Positions 21,405 to 33,400 of a stretch of 64,000 nt of DNA are shown here, piece after piece (the stretch's first letter is position 1; the number at the start of each line of letters is the position of its first letter). The DNA lies in the NCBI RefSeq assembly GCF_026262505.1, contig NC_067207.1:24024082-24088081 (forward strand), given 5' to 3'. A program made the translations under genes and the position numbers. The notes beneath the pieces are model-generated. The model saw nothing but the letters and a program-made list of their open reading frames with translations, made no database searches and was not told the origin of the DNA. This DNA comes from Trichomonas vaginalis G3. Taxonomy: Eukaryota; Parabasalia; Trichomonadida; Trichomonadidae.

Positions 21405-23546
21405 ATGTTTTTCACACTATTTCTTCTCCGTTCAGCCCATGGAATGGATCTGGGAGAAATCAAAGACTTATTCACCAAGAATGGAATCAAACTAGACCAA
21501 GATGCCATCTCAAAAGAAATCAAATCTCTTATCAATCAGCTTGCTGATGCCAAAACAAAGATATTACCACTTATCCAAGAACTAACAACAAAGTTTGAAT
21601 TGTCTCCAACCGTTGAAGAACTCCAAACGTCATATAACGCCGTCAGTAAACTTATGAGCAATAAAACAGCTCTTGTCGATATACTTACCCCTGAAATGTC
21701 GGCACAAAAAGAGGAATTAAAGATGCTTTTAGACGAATGGAAGATTGTTGGAAAGTTTTTGCGTGTTTTCGGATTTGATGATGGAAAAATTAAGAAAGTC
21801 GTCGAAGCCATCTACAAAAACGATAAGAAGTTCACAATAGAAGACGCAATCAACGCTCTTGGCTATCCAACTGGCTACCTTTACTACATGGCAGATGGAA
21901 TTAATGGAATCTTCGCAGAAAAGGGCATTACAATTCCAGATTTCCTTGCTCATTTCTTCATTGAATCCAAGAAGTTCCTTGCATCCATCAAGACACTCTC
22001 TGAAGCTATTGCAGATAACAAGATCACCCTCGTTGAAATTTTCAAGGAATTTGATGCCGCATTTGACACAAGCCTTTCTGTTATCGATGCCATGCGTACA
22101 ATCTTTGGAAAGACGATGACATTGTTATTGTATCCAATTGTTCAACTTATTCCTAAATCCGAAAAGGAAGTTGTCAGCAGATTTACAGATCTTGTCTCCC
22201 TTTATGATGACATTCTCAAAGAGGCACTTCCTCCAATGATAACTTCTCAACTCAAAGATACCGCTGGTCCATTTATGGAAATCGCAAGGAAATCCATTGA
22301 TACAAAGGAGTTGACAATTCCTGAAGATGCAAGAGAGACCTTCCAATTTATTTCAACCTTCTTTGACAACCAAACATCTCTCATTTCCCAAACTTCAGAT
22401 GCATCATCATTCCAGAAATACTTCTCAAAGGATAGTCTCATTCATGCATTAATGGTAGGAGATCTCCCATTAATGAAGGGCATTGTTGTAACAATGATTG
22501 GTGAAAAGCCAACAGATGAAAGAGTCAAGAATTTAGTTAATGAGATCACAGCATCTCTTGATGAAAAGGAAAGAATTCCTGTAGGATTCAATGAAACTGT
22601 TGTTGAATACTTATTTGATAACGGCTATCCATTAAGAGGAATGAAAGTTGATGTCACATTCAATGAATTACTTAAAGAAATCGGTTTTGAACCATATGAT
22701 GTTGACACAATCAAGCAAACAATTGATGTCTTAATTTCATTCTTTGATAAGCATAAAGATGCTGCTCCAGTTATAATTACAAAAATCAAGCGTATCCTTA
22801 ATGAAGTCAAGAATATTGTTACACCAGATACCAAGGTTTCTGATCTTATCAAGCTTTGCCCATTCGGTGATGCCGTCATTACATTACTTGAATGCTCATC
22901 CAAGCTTGATGATGCTTCAATTAATGCAACAATTGAACAAAAGGCTGCTTACTTCAAAGATTTCACATTCCAAGGAATCAAGGTTCTCCCAACACTTGAT
23001 AAGTGGATCGAACTTGGCAATGCTACACTCGATACATTCCTTGTCAACGTTATCACATCAAGCGAAGAAGGCAAGAAGTCTGTTGAGCAGGTAAGAAAGG
23101 TTATTGCTGTCTTCAATGAGAAGAAGGAGAAGATAACAGGAAATGACATCAAGAACATTTTCGGAAAAGAGTATACTGATTTCGTTAGTGCTCTTAATGA
23201 ATCAACTCGCTTCACATATTATACAACAGGACAGTGGTTGAATCTTGTTACAGGCATTGATTTCACACCAACAATGAATGCTTTCTACCAAATCACAGCT
23301 TCTGGTGCTCAGGGATCAGTCAAGTTCGCAGCAATTGCAGATGCCGGTAATAAGTTAGAAGACCAGCAACAGGAGCTCGGCAAGAAGTACGAAATCGGTA
23401 ATAAGAAGTTATCCACAGGTGCAATTATTGGTATCGTTGTTGCTGTTCTTGCAGTTATCGCAATTTCTTGCTTCGCTGTTTATTTCTTCGTCTTCAGGAA
23501 GAAATCAGTAGATACTGCATCATCATCTCAAGTAAATTTGGTTTAA
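21405..23546 (+). CDS. Large type I membrane protein, helical ectodomain (intact copy)
   Basis: A 713-residue protein. It begins with a signal peptide (MFFTLFLLRSAHG) and continues with about 650 residues of mainly helical, Leu/Ile/Lys/Glu-rich ectodomain with very few cysteines. One transmembrane span (about residues 672-697, GAIIGIVVAVLAVIAIS) and a 16-residue cytoplasmic tail starting RKKS and ending QVNLV complete it. Internal pieces such as LFDNGYPLRG and FNELLKEIGF look like degenerate repeats of a DALNALGY-type helix pair (for example INALGYPTGY near residue 153). I do not recognise the family. The topology resembles trichomonad surface proteins with very short tails, so a cell-surface role in adhesion or endocytosis is an inference. 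The stop codon TAA is part of the TTAA target of a transposon, so the original 3' untranslated region now lies 1.5 kb away. The frameshifted sister copy is at 11432. Confidence 0.85.
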   Translation: MFFTLFLLRSAHGMDLGEIKDLFTKNGIKLDQDAISKEIKSLINQLADAKTKILPLIQELTTKFELSPTVEELQTSYNAVSKLMSNKTALVDILTPEMSAQKEELKMLLDEWKIVGKFLRVFGFDDGKIKKVVEAIYKNDKKFTIEDAINALGYPTGYLYYMADGINGIFAEKGITIPDFLAHFFIESKKFLASIKTLSEAIADNKITLVEIFKEFDAAFDTSLSVIDAMRTIFGKTMTLLLYPIVQLIPKSEKEVVSRFTDLVSLYDDILKEALPPMITSQLKDTAGPFMEIARKSIDTKELTIPEDARETFQFISTFFDNQTSLISQTSDASSFQKYFSKDSLIHALMVGDLPLMKGIVVTMIGEKPTDERVKNLVNEITASLDEKERIPVGFNETVVEYLFDNGYPLRGMKVDVTFNELLKEIGFEPYDVDTIKQTIDVLISFFDKHKDAAPVIITKIKRILNEVKNIVTPDTKVSDLIKLCPFGDAVITLLECSSKLDDASINATIEQKAAYFKDFTFQGIKVLPTLDKWIELGNATLDTFLVNVITSSEEGKKSVEQVRKVIAVFNEKKEKITGNDIKNIFGKEYTDFVSALNESTRFTYYTTGQWLNLVTGIDFTPTMNAFYQITASGAQGSVKFAAIADAGNKLEDQQQELGKKYEIGNKKLSTGAIIGIVVAVLAVIAISCFAVYFFVFRKKSVDTASSSQVNLV

Positions 23547-25059
23547 GGCTCCGGTCCCACCCTCTCAATTTTAAAAGTTTTAATATCTCCACCAATATGA
23601 GTTTTTGATACTTTTATTTTAGTATATAATATTATTATGTAAACACTATAGTATTGTATATTTAAACTGAGTATTACTATTATAGTTCATCTTATCTGAG
23701 AATTCGGTATTTTGACAAATTTCAACTTTGACCGGTAAAACTATTTATAATCAAAAAAGCCCACGACATTTTATAGCATATTAGTGATACATTATATTGT
23801 TATTAGTAAACTTGATTTACAATCTCTTCTAGATGAGTAATTTGTTTTTTTGAAAAAATCTGACAAATCACTTTTTGACAGAATCTAGATTTTTGATTTG
23901 TGAAAGTTTTAATAATATGATAAGGTTTATATATGCTATCATAATATAATAAAATCATATAATATTACATTATCGCTATATATGTCGAATATTAAAAAAT
24001 TGTATATTAACATTTTTTGTCATATCTTGATAATAAAGAAAAAACTCTCAGTTCCCCTTCGACAAATTGTTAGAATGCAACTAAAGTTTATTTTGATATA
24101 GTGAGTTTGCTTCTAAAAAAATATATGAAAGAAGAATTAGATTTGCAAGACCCCTATAAAAAACGATTTTTGCGTCGAGAATAACTTCATGCACGATTAA
24201 TTGATATGATAATAAAAATCATATATGATAATTACTTAATATAGGCAACAATATTGTATTAATCACTTTTTGTCAAAACGGTTTTTCGATAATTGAGTAT
24301 TCAATTTTCCAAAAATCCATTCAATAATTTGATTTATAATTCAACGTAAAGAAAAAACTCTCAGTTCCCCTTCGACAATTTGTAAAGAAAATTATATAGT
24401 TTCTGTCGACACTATTTGTATATTCTACCTTCTTCGGTATTTCGAAGAATTAGGTTTGCAAATTTGATATTTTTGATGTATTTTTCAAATTGAGAGTATT
24501 TTTGACGATAGAAGTAGGTGTTTTTTGAATTACAATTTTATATTGATGTGCATGATAAAAATTTGAACTTATATTATGGTGACATAGTATAAGTCATAAT
24601 GTATTAATATACAAAAGATATTATCAAAAAATTCCTTTCCAATATGTATAAACAAATCGATTTTTTAAATTAAATTTAAACCTTAAACTCAATATATTAA
24701 AAAGTGACATTATTTTAATTAGAAGTACAAAAATCCATAGTCATAGAATTATCAAATGATTGAAAATTGTTATAATTGGCATTATACTCATTTATGAATT
24801 TACTATACTATATACTTTGCAAATTTAAAAATCCAAATTTTCAATTTTTAAAATATCATTATTTATCATATATCAAATAGTAAAGTTAGTATATATCATG
24901 TTTAAAACGATAATATAGTCAAATTCGAAAATTTTAAAAATAGATAATATTTAATTTTTATAAAATATTGGTATATGTGCAATATATTGGTATATTTTTA
25001 CTCCTTATTAGATACTCGTCCTAACTATATGCAGCAATCATGCAGGACTGGAGCCTTAA
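23543..25059. mobile_element. TTAA-flanked DNA transposon at the stop codon (unit 2 copy)
   Basis: Second copy of the element at 13569-15092, carried along by the tandem duplication. TTAA lies at 23543-23546 and 25056-25059, with GGCTCC-type inverted ends. It contains the same internal 35 bp direct repeat and no coding frame. Confidence 0.75.
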
Positions 25060-25239
25060 GTAAAGAGTTTCGATTTTAGCAAATATAATTTTAAGGATTT
25101 TTTTCCCTTTGAACATTTGAAAGTTTTCTACATTTCTAGTTATTTATTGTTGAATGTATATAATAATAAGATATTCCAAATGCTTTCATAAAAAAAATCG
25201 AAAATTAAAAATGATTTATTACTTATTTGCTGCTTCAGC

Positions 25240-25797
25240 TTACTTCTTTTCTGCTTCTTCTTTTGCCTTCTTTTCTGCCTCTGGTAACCAGATTTGGCTC
25301 GCTTTTTCATAGTATTTTTTGCGATCTTCAAGACCATTTTGTCCACCATTGACTTTCTTCGTAACTTGTTCAACAGTAGCACCTGAATTACATAATGTGT
25401 TCATCCCATTTTTTTGCCACCAAAATGCGGCAGATGTCCATGGATAATTCGCTGCAACGTAATCAACTCCTTTCATAATATCCTTGTCACCAATTTTATC
25501 AGCCAATTGCTGATAGTTTGATCTTCCAGTCAATTGCAAATATCCAGCTCCTTTGAACTTTTTACCATCGCCTTCATTAACATTTCCAAGGTCTTTACGA
25601 TTTTCGTAAGCATCTCCGCTTGCTAGTTCCTTAACAAAGTTTCCATGCACGGATTCATGAGAACATTGGGATAAGAAATGGCGAAGGCTTTCTACAGTAT
25701 TGATGCTAAATTGTTTGAGGCAATTATTTAGATCAGCAAGGTTGTATTTGCTCCAGCCCATCTCCTTCATCTGCTCATCAGTGACTTCTAATGTCAT
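25240..25797 (-). CDS. GH19 lysozyme/chitinase-like enzyme (unit 2 copy)
   Basis: Nearly identical to the copy at 15273 (185 residues). The differences I see are V to I in the GDKDVMKG block and T to P in the tail before AEKK. The catalytic glutamate motif CSHES and the [11 protein letters not shown] block are intact, so both copies look functional, unlike the neighbouring membrane-protein gene, of which only one copy is whole. The protein would cleave beta-1,4 linkages in peptidoglycan or chitin. The phage-endolysin look favours peptidoglycan. There is no export signal at this ATG. Release by lysis, an unconventional route, or a start further upstream would be needed for extracellular action, and no good in-frame upstream ATG with a hydrophobic stretch is seen. 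Confidence 0.85.
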   Translation of the reverse strand: MTLEVTDEQMKEMGWSKYNLADLNNCLKQFSINTVESLRHFLSQCSHESVHGNFVKELASGDAYENRKDLGNVNEGDGKKFKGAGYLQLTGRSNYQQLADKIGDKDIMKGVDYVAANYPWTSAAFWWQKNGMNTLCNSGATVEQVTKKVNGGQNGLEDRKKYYEKASQIWLPEAEKKAKEEAEKK

Positions 25798-26801
25798 TGA
25801 GAAAAATGATTTATTATAGTTATCAGTTCACTTTTAAAATTGATAGAATTCCCAACTTCACATTGTCACATTTCAACATTTTCTCCATGGTATTTTGGTC
25901 CTAGTTATTCATATTTTTATTATTAATTTGCATTATTCTTGTATCATTGAATTGAATGAAGATATAAAATTCCAAGCGTTCAATTTTGATTGGGCATCTC
26001 ACTTCACATCATCATTTTATTATTAAGATACATATGAATGAATAAATAAACCCGAAATATAGAAGATGAAGTGGAAATCATTCAATTTACCACCAAACAA
26101 TAAAGATATATTGATTATTGATTACTTGTGAAAATCTCGAAATTAATTTTTATATCCCTTCATTAAGGATGTCAATTTGGAAGAAAAGTGAGAAAATTCC
26201 TAAAATGCTAAGAATGAATTTTCCAAACGTATTTTTTTATCTCATTTTTTTGATTTTGAAAAAAATTTGGAGAGAAGAACTCTTCGTTTTTGAATTTTAT
26301 CACGATGGTTTTAAAGTATATTAGACACATGTATTGGTATTACTATTTTTGTATATTTTGAGAGAAAATCCCTAAAAAGTGAGAAAATCTAAGACGGTTT
26401 GAGAAAATATATAAACTATTGAAAATTTGAATTAAACTTCTAATTTGGAAAAAAGAAATTTGGAAAGAAGAAAATTCAAAAATCGAGATTTAGACTCAGC
26501 ATCAAATGGAGAACAAAATGTTTCTTCATATGAAGGAAAAAAATTTCTTGTGAAGAAATAGTGTTTTTAAAATTTTATTGTATGTAATGAAATAAACAAA
26601 TATTAAAATTATTTTTTGATAACAAGAAAATTCCCAATAGAAAATATTTGAGAGAAAGAAAAAAAGAAAATTGAAAAATATTACTCTCCTTTATATTTCA
26701 TGAGATTTTAAATTTATTCTCATAAAATTGACAATTTTATACGTTTAGATGAAAATAAGTGATTTTGGTTGAAATAGAAATTATTATTTGCTTACAGCTA
26801 T
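25798..26801. other. AT-rich spacer of unit 2
   Basis: Copy of 15831-16833. It holds no supported gene. Its right edge includes one copy (26786-26801) of the 16 bp direct repeat that flanks the fold-back element. Confidence 0.5.
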
Positions 26802-27582
26802 GTTCCGTACCGAAATGCATCACTAGAAAAAGTGACAAAAAGTGACACTTACTCTTATTTTGCGCGGCAATTTTTCTAAGTTATTTTGTTAAGCTAAATG
26901 TGTTATATATCAAATCAGCTTTATAAATATTATAGAAAAGTTTATTTTTATTTTTATTTTTAATTATTATTATTATTTTTTAAATTAAAAGAAAACATTA
27001 GAATTATATGGATATATTTAAATTAATTATAAAAATAAAATTGAATATATTGAAGTTTGAGTTTATAGGTATACAAATTTTAGAGGCATTTTGGCTGAGA
27101 ACTATGGTCTGCGAGGTACATGGATAGAATCAGTACCTCGCAGACTATAGTTCTCTATATGGCGCCGAAAATTTTTGGTGAAATGTCGTCGCATTTCACC
27201 AAAAATTTTTCGGCGCCATAGGAAGAATTGGAGGGTGTGAGATACTATTACATGCTATAGTACTCACACCCTCCAATTCTTAGCCAAAACGGCTAAAAAT
27301 TGCTCACAATTTCAACAATTGTGAGCAATTTTCAGCCATTTTGGCTGAGAACTATGGTCTGCGAGGTACATGGATAGAATCAGTACCTCGCAGACTATAG
27401 TTCTCTATATGGCGCCCAAAAAAAAATTTATGATTGTTTTTTATCAAATCTTATCCATATTATTCTATTAATGTTAATTATATTTTATCAATTATATTTT
27501 TTAAATAATAAACACAAAATCCACTAATTTAAAATTGGCGCCAAACGTCACTTTTGCTAGTGATGCATTTCGGTATGATATA
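26802..27582. mobile_element. Fold-back element with five hairpins (unit 2 copy)
   Basis: Cleaner copy of the element at 16834. Terminal inverted repeats are at 26808-26826 and 27557-27575, and the 16 bp direct repeats at 26786-26801 and 27583-27598. Hairpins lie at 27097-27155, 27158-27220, 27223-27281, 27283-27345 and 27347-27405. Stems run from 19 to about 29 bp with short loops. TTTTGGCT before the first hairpin and AGCCAAAA after the third can also pair, which would close a four-way junction. Confidence 0.82.
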
Positions 27583-30434
27583 ATTTGCTTACAGCTATCA
27601 AATATATTTTTGCTATTTTGATTAAAATTTGTTAATCAAATTAATAAATTTTTTCTAAATATCTTAAATATCTGGATCACTCACATATACAATGAATTGA
27701 ACGATAAAAATAATACAAACTCAACTAAGTTTCCTGTCTTTCAACTAAAAAAAATTATGCAAATTAAATTAAATTGTTTATTCAAATATAAAACAAAGAT
27801 GAAGTAATTACAGTTATCATAAACTTTATGAATAACTCTGTAATTGGTTCAGATTTTCGTAAAAATATTTTTATTAATATCGATAAGAATACGTTTACCT
27901 ACTATCACAACATATCGATAAACAAGAGTAGAGTGAATTTTATCATCGAAACTTTTTAAAAGCTGTAAACTGGAAGGAAAAATCTTGTTTTTTCTGAGTT
28001 AGTTGTAGAACTATTGATGCACGAGTTATCATTGTGATGTAGAAGAATGTCAATGTACTGACTGAAGGATATGAAGTGAATTGAATTTCATTGCATTTCA
28101 ATTTGATCAAAATTTGTTGAAATGATATGAATGTGTCAACATCTGTATCACTCTCTTTCACTCCTTCCCTATTCTTTCGAGAACGAAGCTAGCTCAGCTT
28201 TCGCTGAGCGAATTGACACTTTTGATGCCCTAAACGTACATGCTCTCAAATTTATCGAAAAAAATTATACCACCTAAACTAGTATATTCTTATTTTAAAT
28301 ATGGTATTATCCTTAGAATCCACACTAGAATATATTTAAATCAACTTTTAAAAAAGTTCGAATCCTGCGCGTCTCACTTTTTAAATTTTCGAAAAGGAAA
28401 ATTATATTCTCCTAAAATGAAAACAATTTTCCGAATTGACATCCTTACCTTCATTCATTATCTGAACAGTTTAATTGAAAGTTAATTACTCGTAAATGCA
28501 TTAATGCTGTGTAATAGATTGTACAGCTATAAAACTGAGGAATCATTAAACTTGCTTCTGTAGTTATTATTGCAAATGTAGTGTTCAATATAATATCAAA
28601 AATTCAACTCGGGTTTCAAGTACAAATATAATTCATAGTCAGCAAAACCTCGCACATTATAAAAATCATGAGAAACATTTGTTTATCATGTCGATAAATT
28701 CTCATGATTTATGAGAGCACTTTGATAATTGTTAGGTAAAGTAGTTAAGCTGTTTGAAACTCTGTATGATTGATCATATGCATTTGATTACAAATATATG
28801 AAATAGCTTATTCAATTGAAAATTATCTTTGTAATGGTAGCAATAGTTTCGAATCTATGAAAGAGTTTATTCAAATGAACAATGAATTCATTATCATGAA
28901 TAAATTTGTGACTCATTAAAAACCAGAAAAAGTCGTTTATGGATTTAAGTCTAAAGATAGTATTTTAGCCATCATATTTTGAATTACATGAATTCATAAT
29001 AAAAATAAGTATTGATAAAATAAAGTACTCACAAAATCTAGATTGAGAGGCGGTCAATGACTTTTGAGGGGAAATTAACGCATGGAATTTAATATTATTT
29101 AGGTTGATATTCTTGCTTATTATTTCAGAAAAAAATCTTAAAAATTTCAATATGAAAATTGAAAGCAATTCAAAAAAATTGCTAACATGTAAATTTTAAT
29201 ATCCTATGCATAATTTCATATTTTGAACATTTTTTATTTTTGTTTAAAACTTAAAATTTTGCGAATTTAATATAATTTATAAAATATAATACGTATATAT
29301 ATTTAAAATACACTAAATTTAATTGTTAATTGACGTTTTTGGGAATGAATTTTATCAAAACATGCCTGAATCCGAAAATTTGAAAGAACGAATTACACAA
29401 TCATATATGTAGAATTCAAAATACAAACTTAAAGATCGTATACGTTTAAAATTATTCAGATTGTGTTTGATTTCCACTCATTCTGTTTCTTTTGAACTCT
29501 AACACTAACATTTCATGATGATTACATGATCCATTTATACATGGTTGAATTGTTCCAGATTCTACCAGAAAATCAATCCAAATTTCGCAATGCATTCATG
29601 TTGATTGGACAAAATTTAAAATTTATCAGCCTGTTTCCAGAGAAACTCATATATTCCCTAATGAAATGTAATTTTTGCTACATTTATTTCAATCAAATTT
29701 CAAAAAATTGACTGCAGAGCTTGAAAGGTGATGAATCATGTTGTTATTAGATGTACATATTAGATTTACTATTTCCAAAAAAATGCTCAAATTTGAATAG
29801 TTTTTAGAAAATTTGGAATTACACTCCTTACATTATATATAATTAAATGTTTAAATTTTATTTATTTTTCCCTTTTAATTTTATAACGTGCGCTATCAAA
29901 ACTAACCTCTCAATTGAAGGCCACAAAATCTAAGTAGTGAGGGTACACAAATTTTGTATGGAGTACGGTTCAATTTTTGAGAGCCTCACTACTTAGATTT
30001 TGTGACTACCTTATTATTCTAGATTATTAATCAAACTATGCAATTTTATATTCTGCCGTAAAAACATTGAAATTATGCCATTTTCGAAAAATCACTTGAA
30101 CTCTCTTCCAAATATCTAATTTTATTAGAGTTTTTTTAAAAGAATTTACCATGGGTAATTGAATACTCTTTCTAAGTTATTCATGAATAGTTTTGTGAAT
30201 TTGAGTAACGTTGTTGCTGCTACTAGAATATCTATTCAATATAAAGAAAGGTATTTCAATTTTATGAAATTTTGAACTCGAATTAAGAGAAAATACATTA
30301 ATTACTTGTTGGATAGATGCCTGAATAAACAATAGAGATAAAAATTGATATAACATATTTTTAATGAACGTTTAAAATATTTTGAATGAATTATTCACCC
30401 TTTTATTTTTTATCAGACCCTATTGTTAAAAACA
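27583..30434. other. AT-rich spacer of unit 2 and upstream region of the coiled-coil gene
   Basis: No gene is recognised. It contains the second copy of the 20 bp-arm hairpin (29922-30004) and ends with the promoter region of the gene at 30435, which is also present before 20454. Confidence 0.5.
29922..30004. repeat. Long-armed hairpin (20 bp perfect arms), unit 2
   Basis: Identical copy of the hairpin at 19941-20023, with arms 29922-29941 and 29985-30004. Confidence 0.7.
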
Positions 30435-33400
30435 ATGCGGAAGAAAGGCGGTTCAATTTCGATGTTTTCTGAGGCAGACAATAACCAAAATGGTCAAAAT
30501 TCAAAAGAAAACATCGAAGAACTTGCTCGCAATGTATTTTCACTTCAAGATGAAAACCAGAAGATTGGATTACAAAATGATAAGCTGGCAGCACGAGTAA
30601 AAGATGTTGTAGAATACAACCAACTTCTAGGTCATGACTTATATAAACTCGATTTACAAATTACTGAGCTACAAGAGAAATTAAAGAAATCAAAAAAGAA
30701 AATTCATGATGTCGATGCTCAAACTAAAGAATATACTCAAAAAGCAAATGAATACAAACAACAGTTACTAAAAGACGAGAAATTTGCCCAATTGGCGAAA
30801 AAATTACGATCGTTACAAAAATCTAAAGAGCAAGCAACTACAGATCTCACTAAAATGAAAGACTTAGTAAATGATCCTCGATTTAACCAATTAGATGGAG
30901 CTATGCAAGTCATGGAAGATAGAATTCACTTCTTATATTTTTCGAATACTGAATTACAGCAACAAATCGAACTGCTACAAAAATTAATGGATAAATCAGG
31001 CGATCCAGAAGAAATTAAAGCAGAAATAGAAAACATGAATAATATCTCTGATTTGAAACTTGAATGGATAGAAATGAGATTAGCACAAGGCAAAGCAATC
31101 AATTCATCAAACCTCGCAGGAATTCAAGGCCAACAATCGTTTAGTATTTCAGATTTTGAAAAATTACTCGAAGAACCTCCAACTGATGGAACAAATTCCA
31201 AAAAATCACCAGAAGATGAAAACAAACCTACAGATCGAAGCAAAAAAGAAAGTCGTAAAAATAAAAGTCTGGAAAATGCATCGAAACAACAAGATAAGGA
31301 CAAAGCACAATCAAATGCAAAAAGTCCAGGCAAGAGCAAGCATAGAAGCAAAAGTCCAGAAAAAAATTCGAAATCTAATAATGAAAATCCAGAAAAAGAA
31401 AACGAAAATGGACATGATCCAGAGAATTATGCAGTTATAGCTACAAACTTACCACCTGGATCCAACAAAAAGCGTGGTAAACGAGATAATTTACGTAATT
31501 CAAGTCAAAAAAGTCCAAAGGAGCAAAACTTGTCACCAACAAAACACACAGAGCATTCTGATAATGGAAAACAAGAAGATTTGTCAGAAAATATTTCTCA
31601 AAATAATTCAAAAATAAATTCACAGAACAGCAAGGAGAATGAGTCCAAATACGAAGAAGATTACAATTTGGATTATTCTGACGAAAATCCAGGAGATGAA
31701 AAATTAAATTCTGAATCGAAGAAGAAAACACCAAAAGGAAAGGAACACAGCACAGAAAAAGGACAAGAAAGAGATCAGAATAAGCAAAACAAAGGAAAAA
31801 GTCCAGAACAAGATACAAGACTTAATCTCAAAGAAATTGCAGTCAAATCGGCTGAAATCCTCGCAAATAAAATTGAACCAAACGTTGATGATCACGATGA
31901 CGATAGCGGAAGACCACAAAGAAGAAAATCTGCCAAATCTTCAAATTCTAAGAGAGAAGGACCAAGTGCAAAATCTAGTGATGCAACTGGTCCAAGTCCT
32001 AATAACAAAGAACAAAACCAGCCAAAGGGTTCAAAACAAGAAAAAGATTTAAATTATCCTGATCAAGAGCAGACAGATAAGGATAAAAACACAGAAGGTA
32101 GTGAGAAAGCTGCTAATAAAGATGGAAAACCAGAAGTTTCTCCAAAAGGATCCAAATCTGATTCTCAAAAACCAGAAAACAAACCACAAGAAGGAGAAAA
32201 GCACGAACAAAAGGATAAAGAAGCTAAATCAACAGATAATCCTAAAAAAGAAGGCGAAAAGTCCGAAAATGAATCTGATCCTAAGCAATCTCCAGAAAAA
32301 TCCAAATCTGACGCGGATAAGGATGTGAAATTAGACGAAAATAGTCCAAAACCACAAGTTATTGCAGAAACGGAGCTCAAAAAATCGGATGATAAAAATA
32401 ATTCACAAAAATTAAAGGAAAATGAAAATTCATCTGATTACGAAGAAGATGAAGAAAAGAGAAACAATCAAAATTCGTATGATTACGAAGAAGAAGAGTA
32501 TAATGATGAAAATCTTGCAAGCGAAGATGCAACAAACGAAAAAGGTCTTCCTCAACTAAGTCTTTCTAAAGCATTTAACAAGGCTTTAGCATCAGATCAA
32601 TTAGAAAATGAAGAAGGAAAACAATCAAATTCAAAGAAGGACAAAAACATCAATAACGATGAAAAAGAAGCAGAAAAAGAACCAAAGAAATCAAAGTCAT
32701 CTAAGAATGCAGATGAAAATGATTCTGAAAAAGAAAATTCTGAATCAAAATCCAAAGATCTTAAAGAAAAAGATCCAAAAACATCCAGAAAAGAAGAAGG
32801 TGAATATTCTGATAACAAATCTTCCAAACCATCAAGAAAACAAAGCAATGCCGAAGAAAATCCAGAATCAAATACTAAAAAGAGTTCAAAATCATCAAGA
32901 AGATCAAGTAAAGCAACAAATAATGATGATGAAGACACAGAAAGATCAAACAAATCAAAAGAAAACAATAGTGAAAATGATGAAGAATCAAAGCCACAAA
33001 ATTCTTCAAAGAAATCAAGAAGATCAAGTAAAGTAACAAATAATGACAATGAAGATGAATCAAATCCACAAAAATCTTCAAATAAAAGTGAAAATGGAAA
33101 ACCAAATTCAAGAAGATCAAGTAAAGCAAGAGAAAAGAATGATGATTCAAAGAGGAGTAAGTCTGATAATGAAATTCCTCAAACATCAAGAAGAAAACCC
33201 CAAAAAGATGATGAAATTTCCGAAGATGATGAAAAAATCAAAGAAAAATCTCCGAAAACATCGAGAAGAAACAATGAAAGTGAAAGTGATGATTACAATA
33301 ACTACTCCGAAAACGAAGAAGATACAAAAGGAAGAAGAAAATCAACTAAAAATGATTCAGAAGATACAAAAAGAAAGAAACCAAGAAGTAAATCCCAAAA

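Larger units (their letters stand above)
20550..30530. repeat. Unit 2 of the tandem duplication (9,981 bp)
   Basis: Second copy, followed by the full coiled-coil gene whose 5' end is also the end of unit 1. Differences from unit 1 are mostly one- or two-base insertions and deletions in simple runs, concentrated in the membrane-protein gene and in the region matching 17.0-19.4 kb. Base substitutions are rare. Confidence 0.95.

Noticed and set aside
32597-33049. Long minus-strand and alternate-frame ORFs across the coiled-coil gene
   Set aside because: They are antisense or shifted shadows of a Lys/Glu/Ser-rich coding region, giving Phe/Ser/Leu-rich nonsense.
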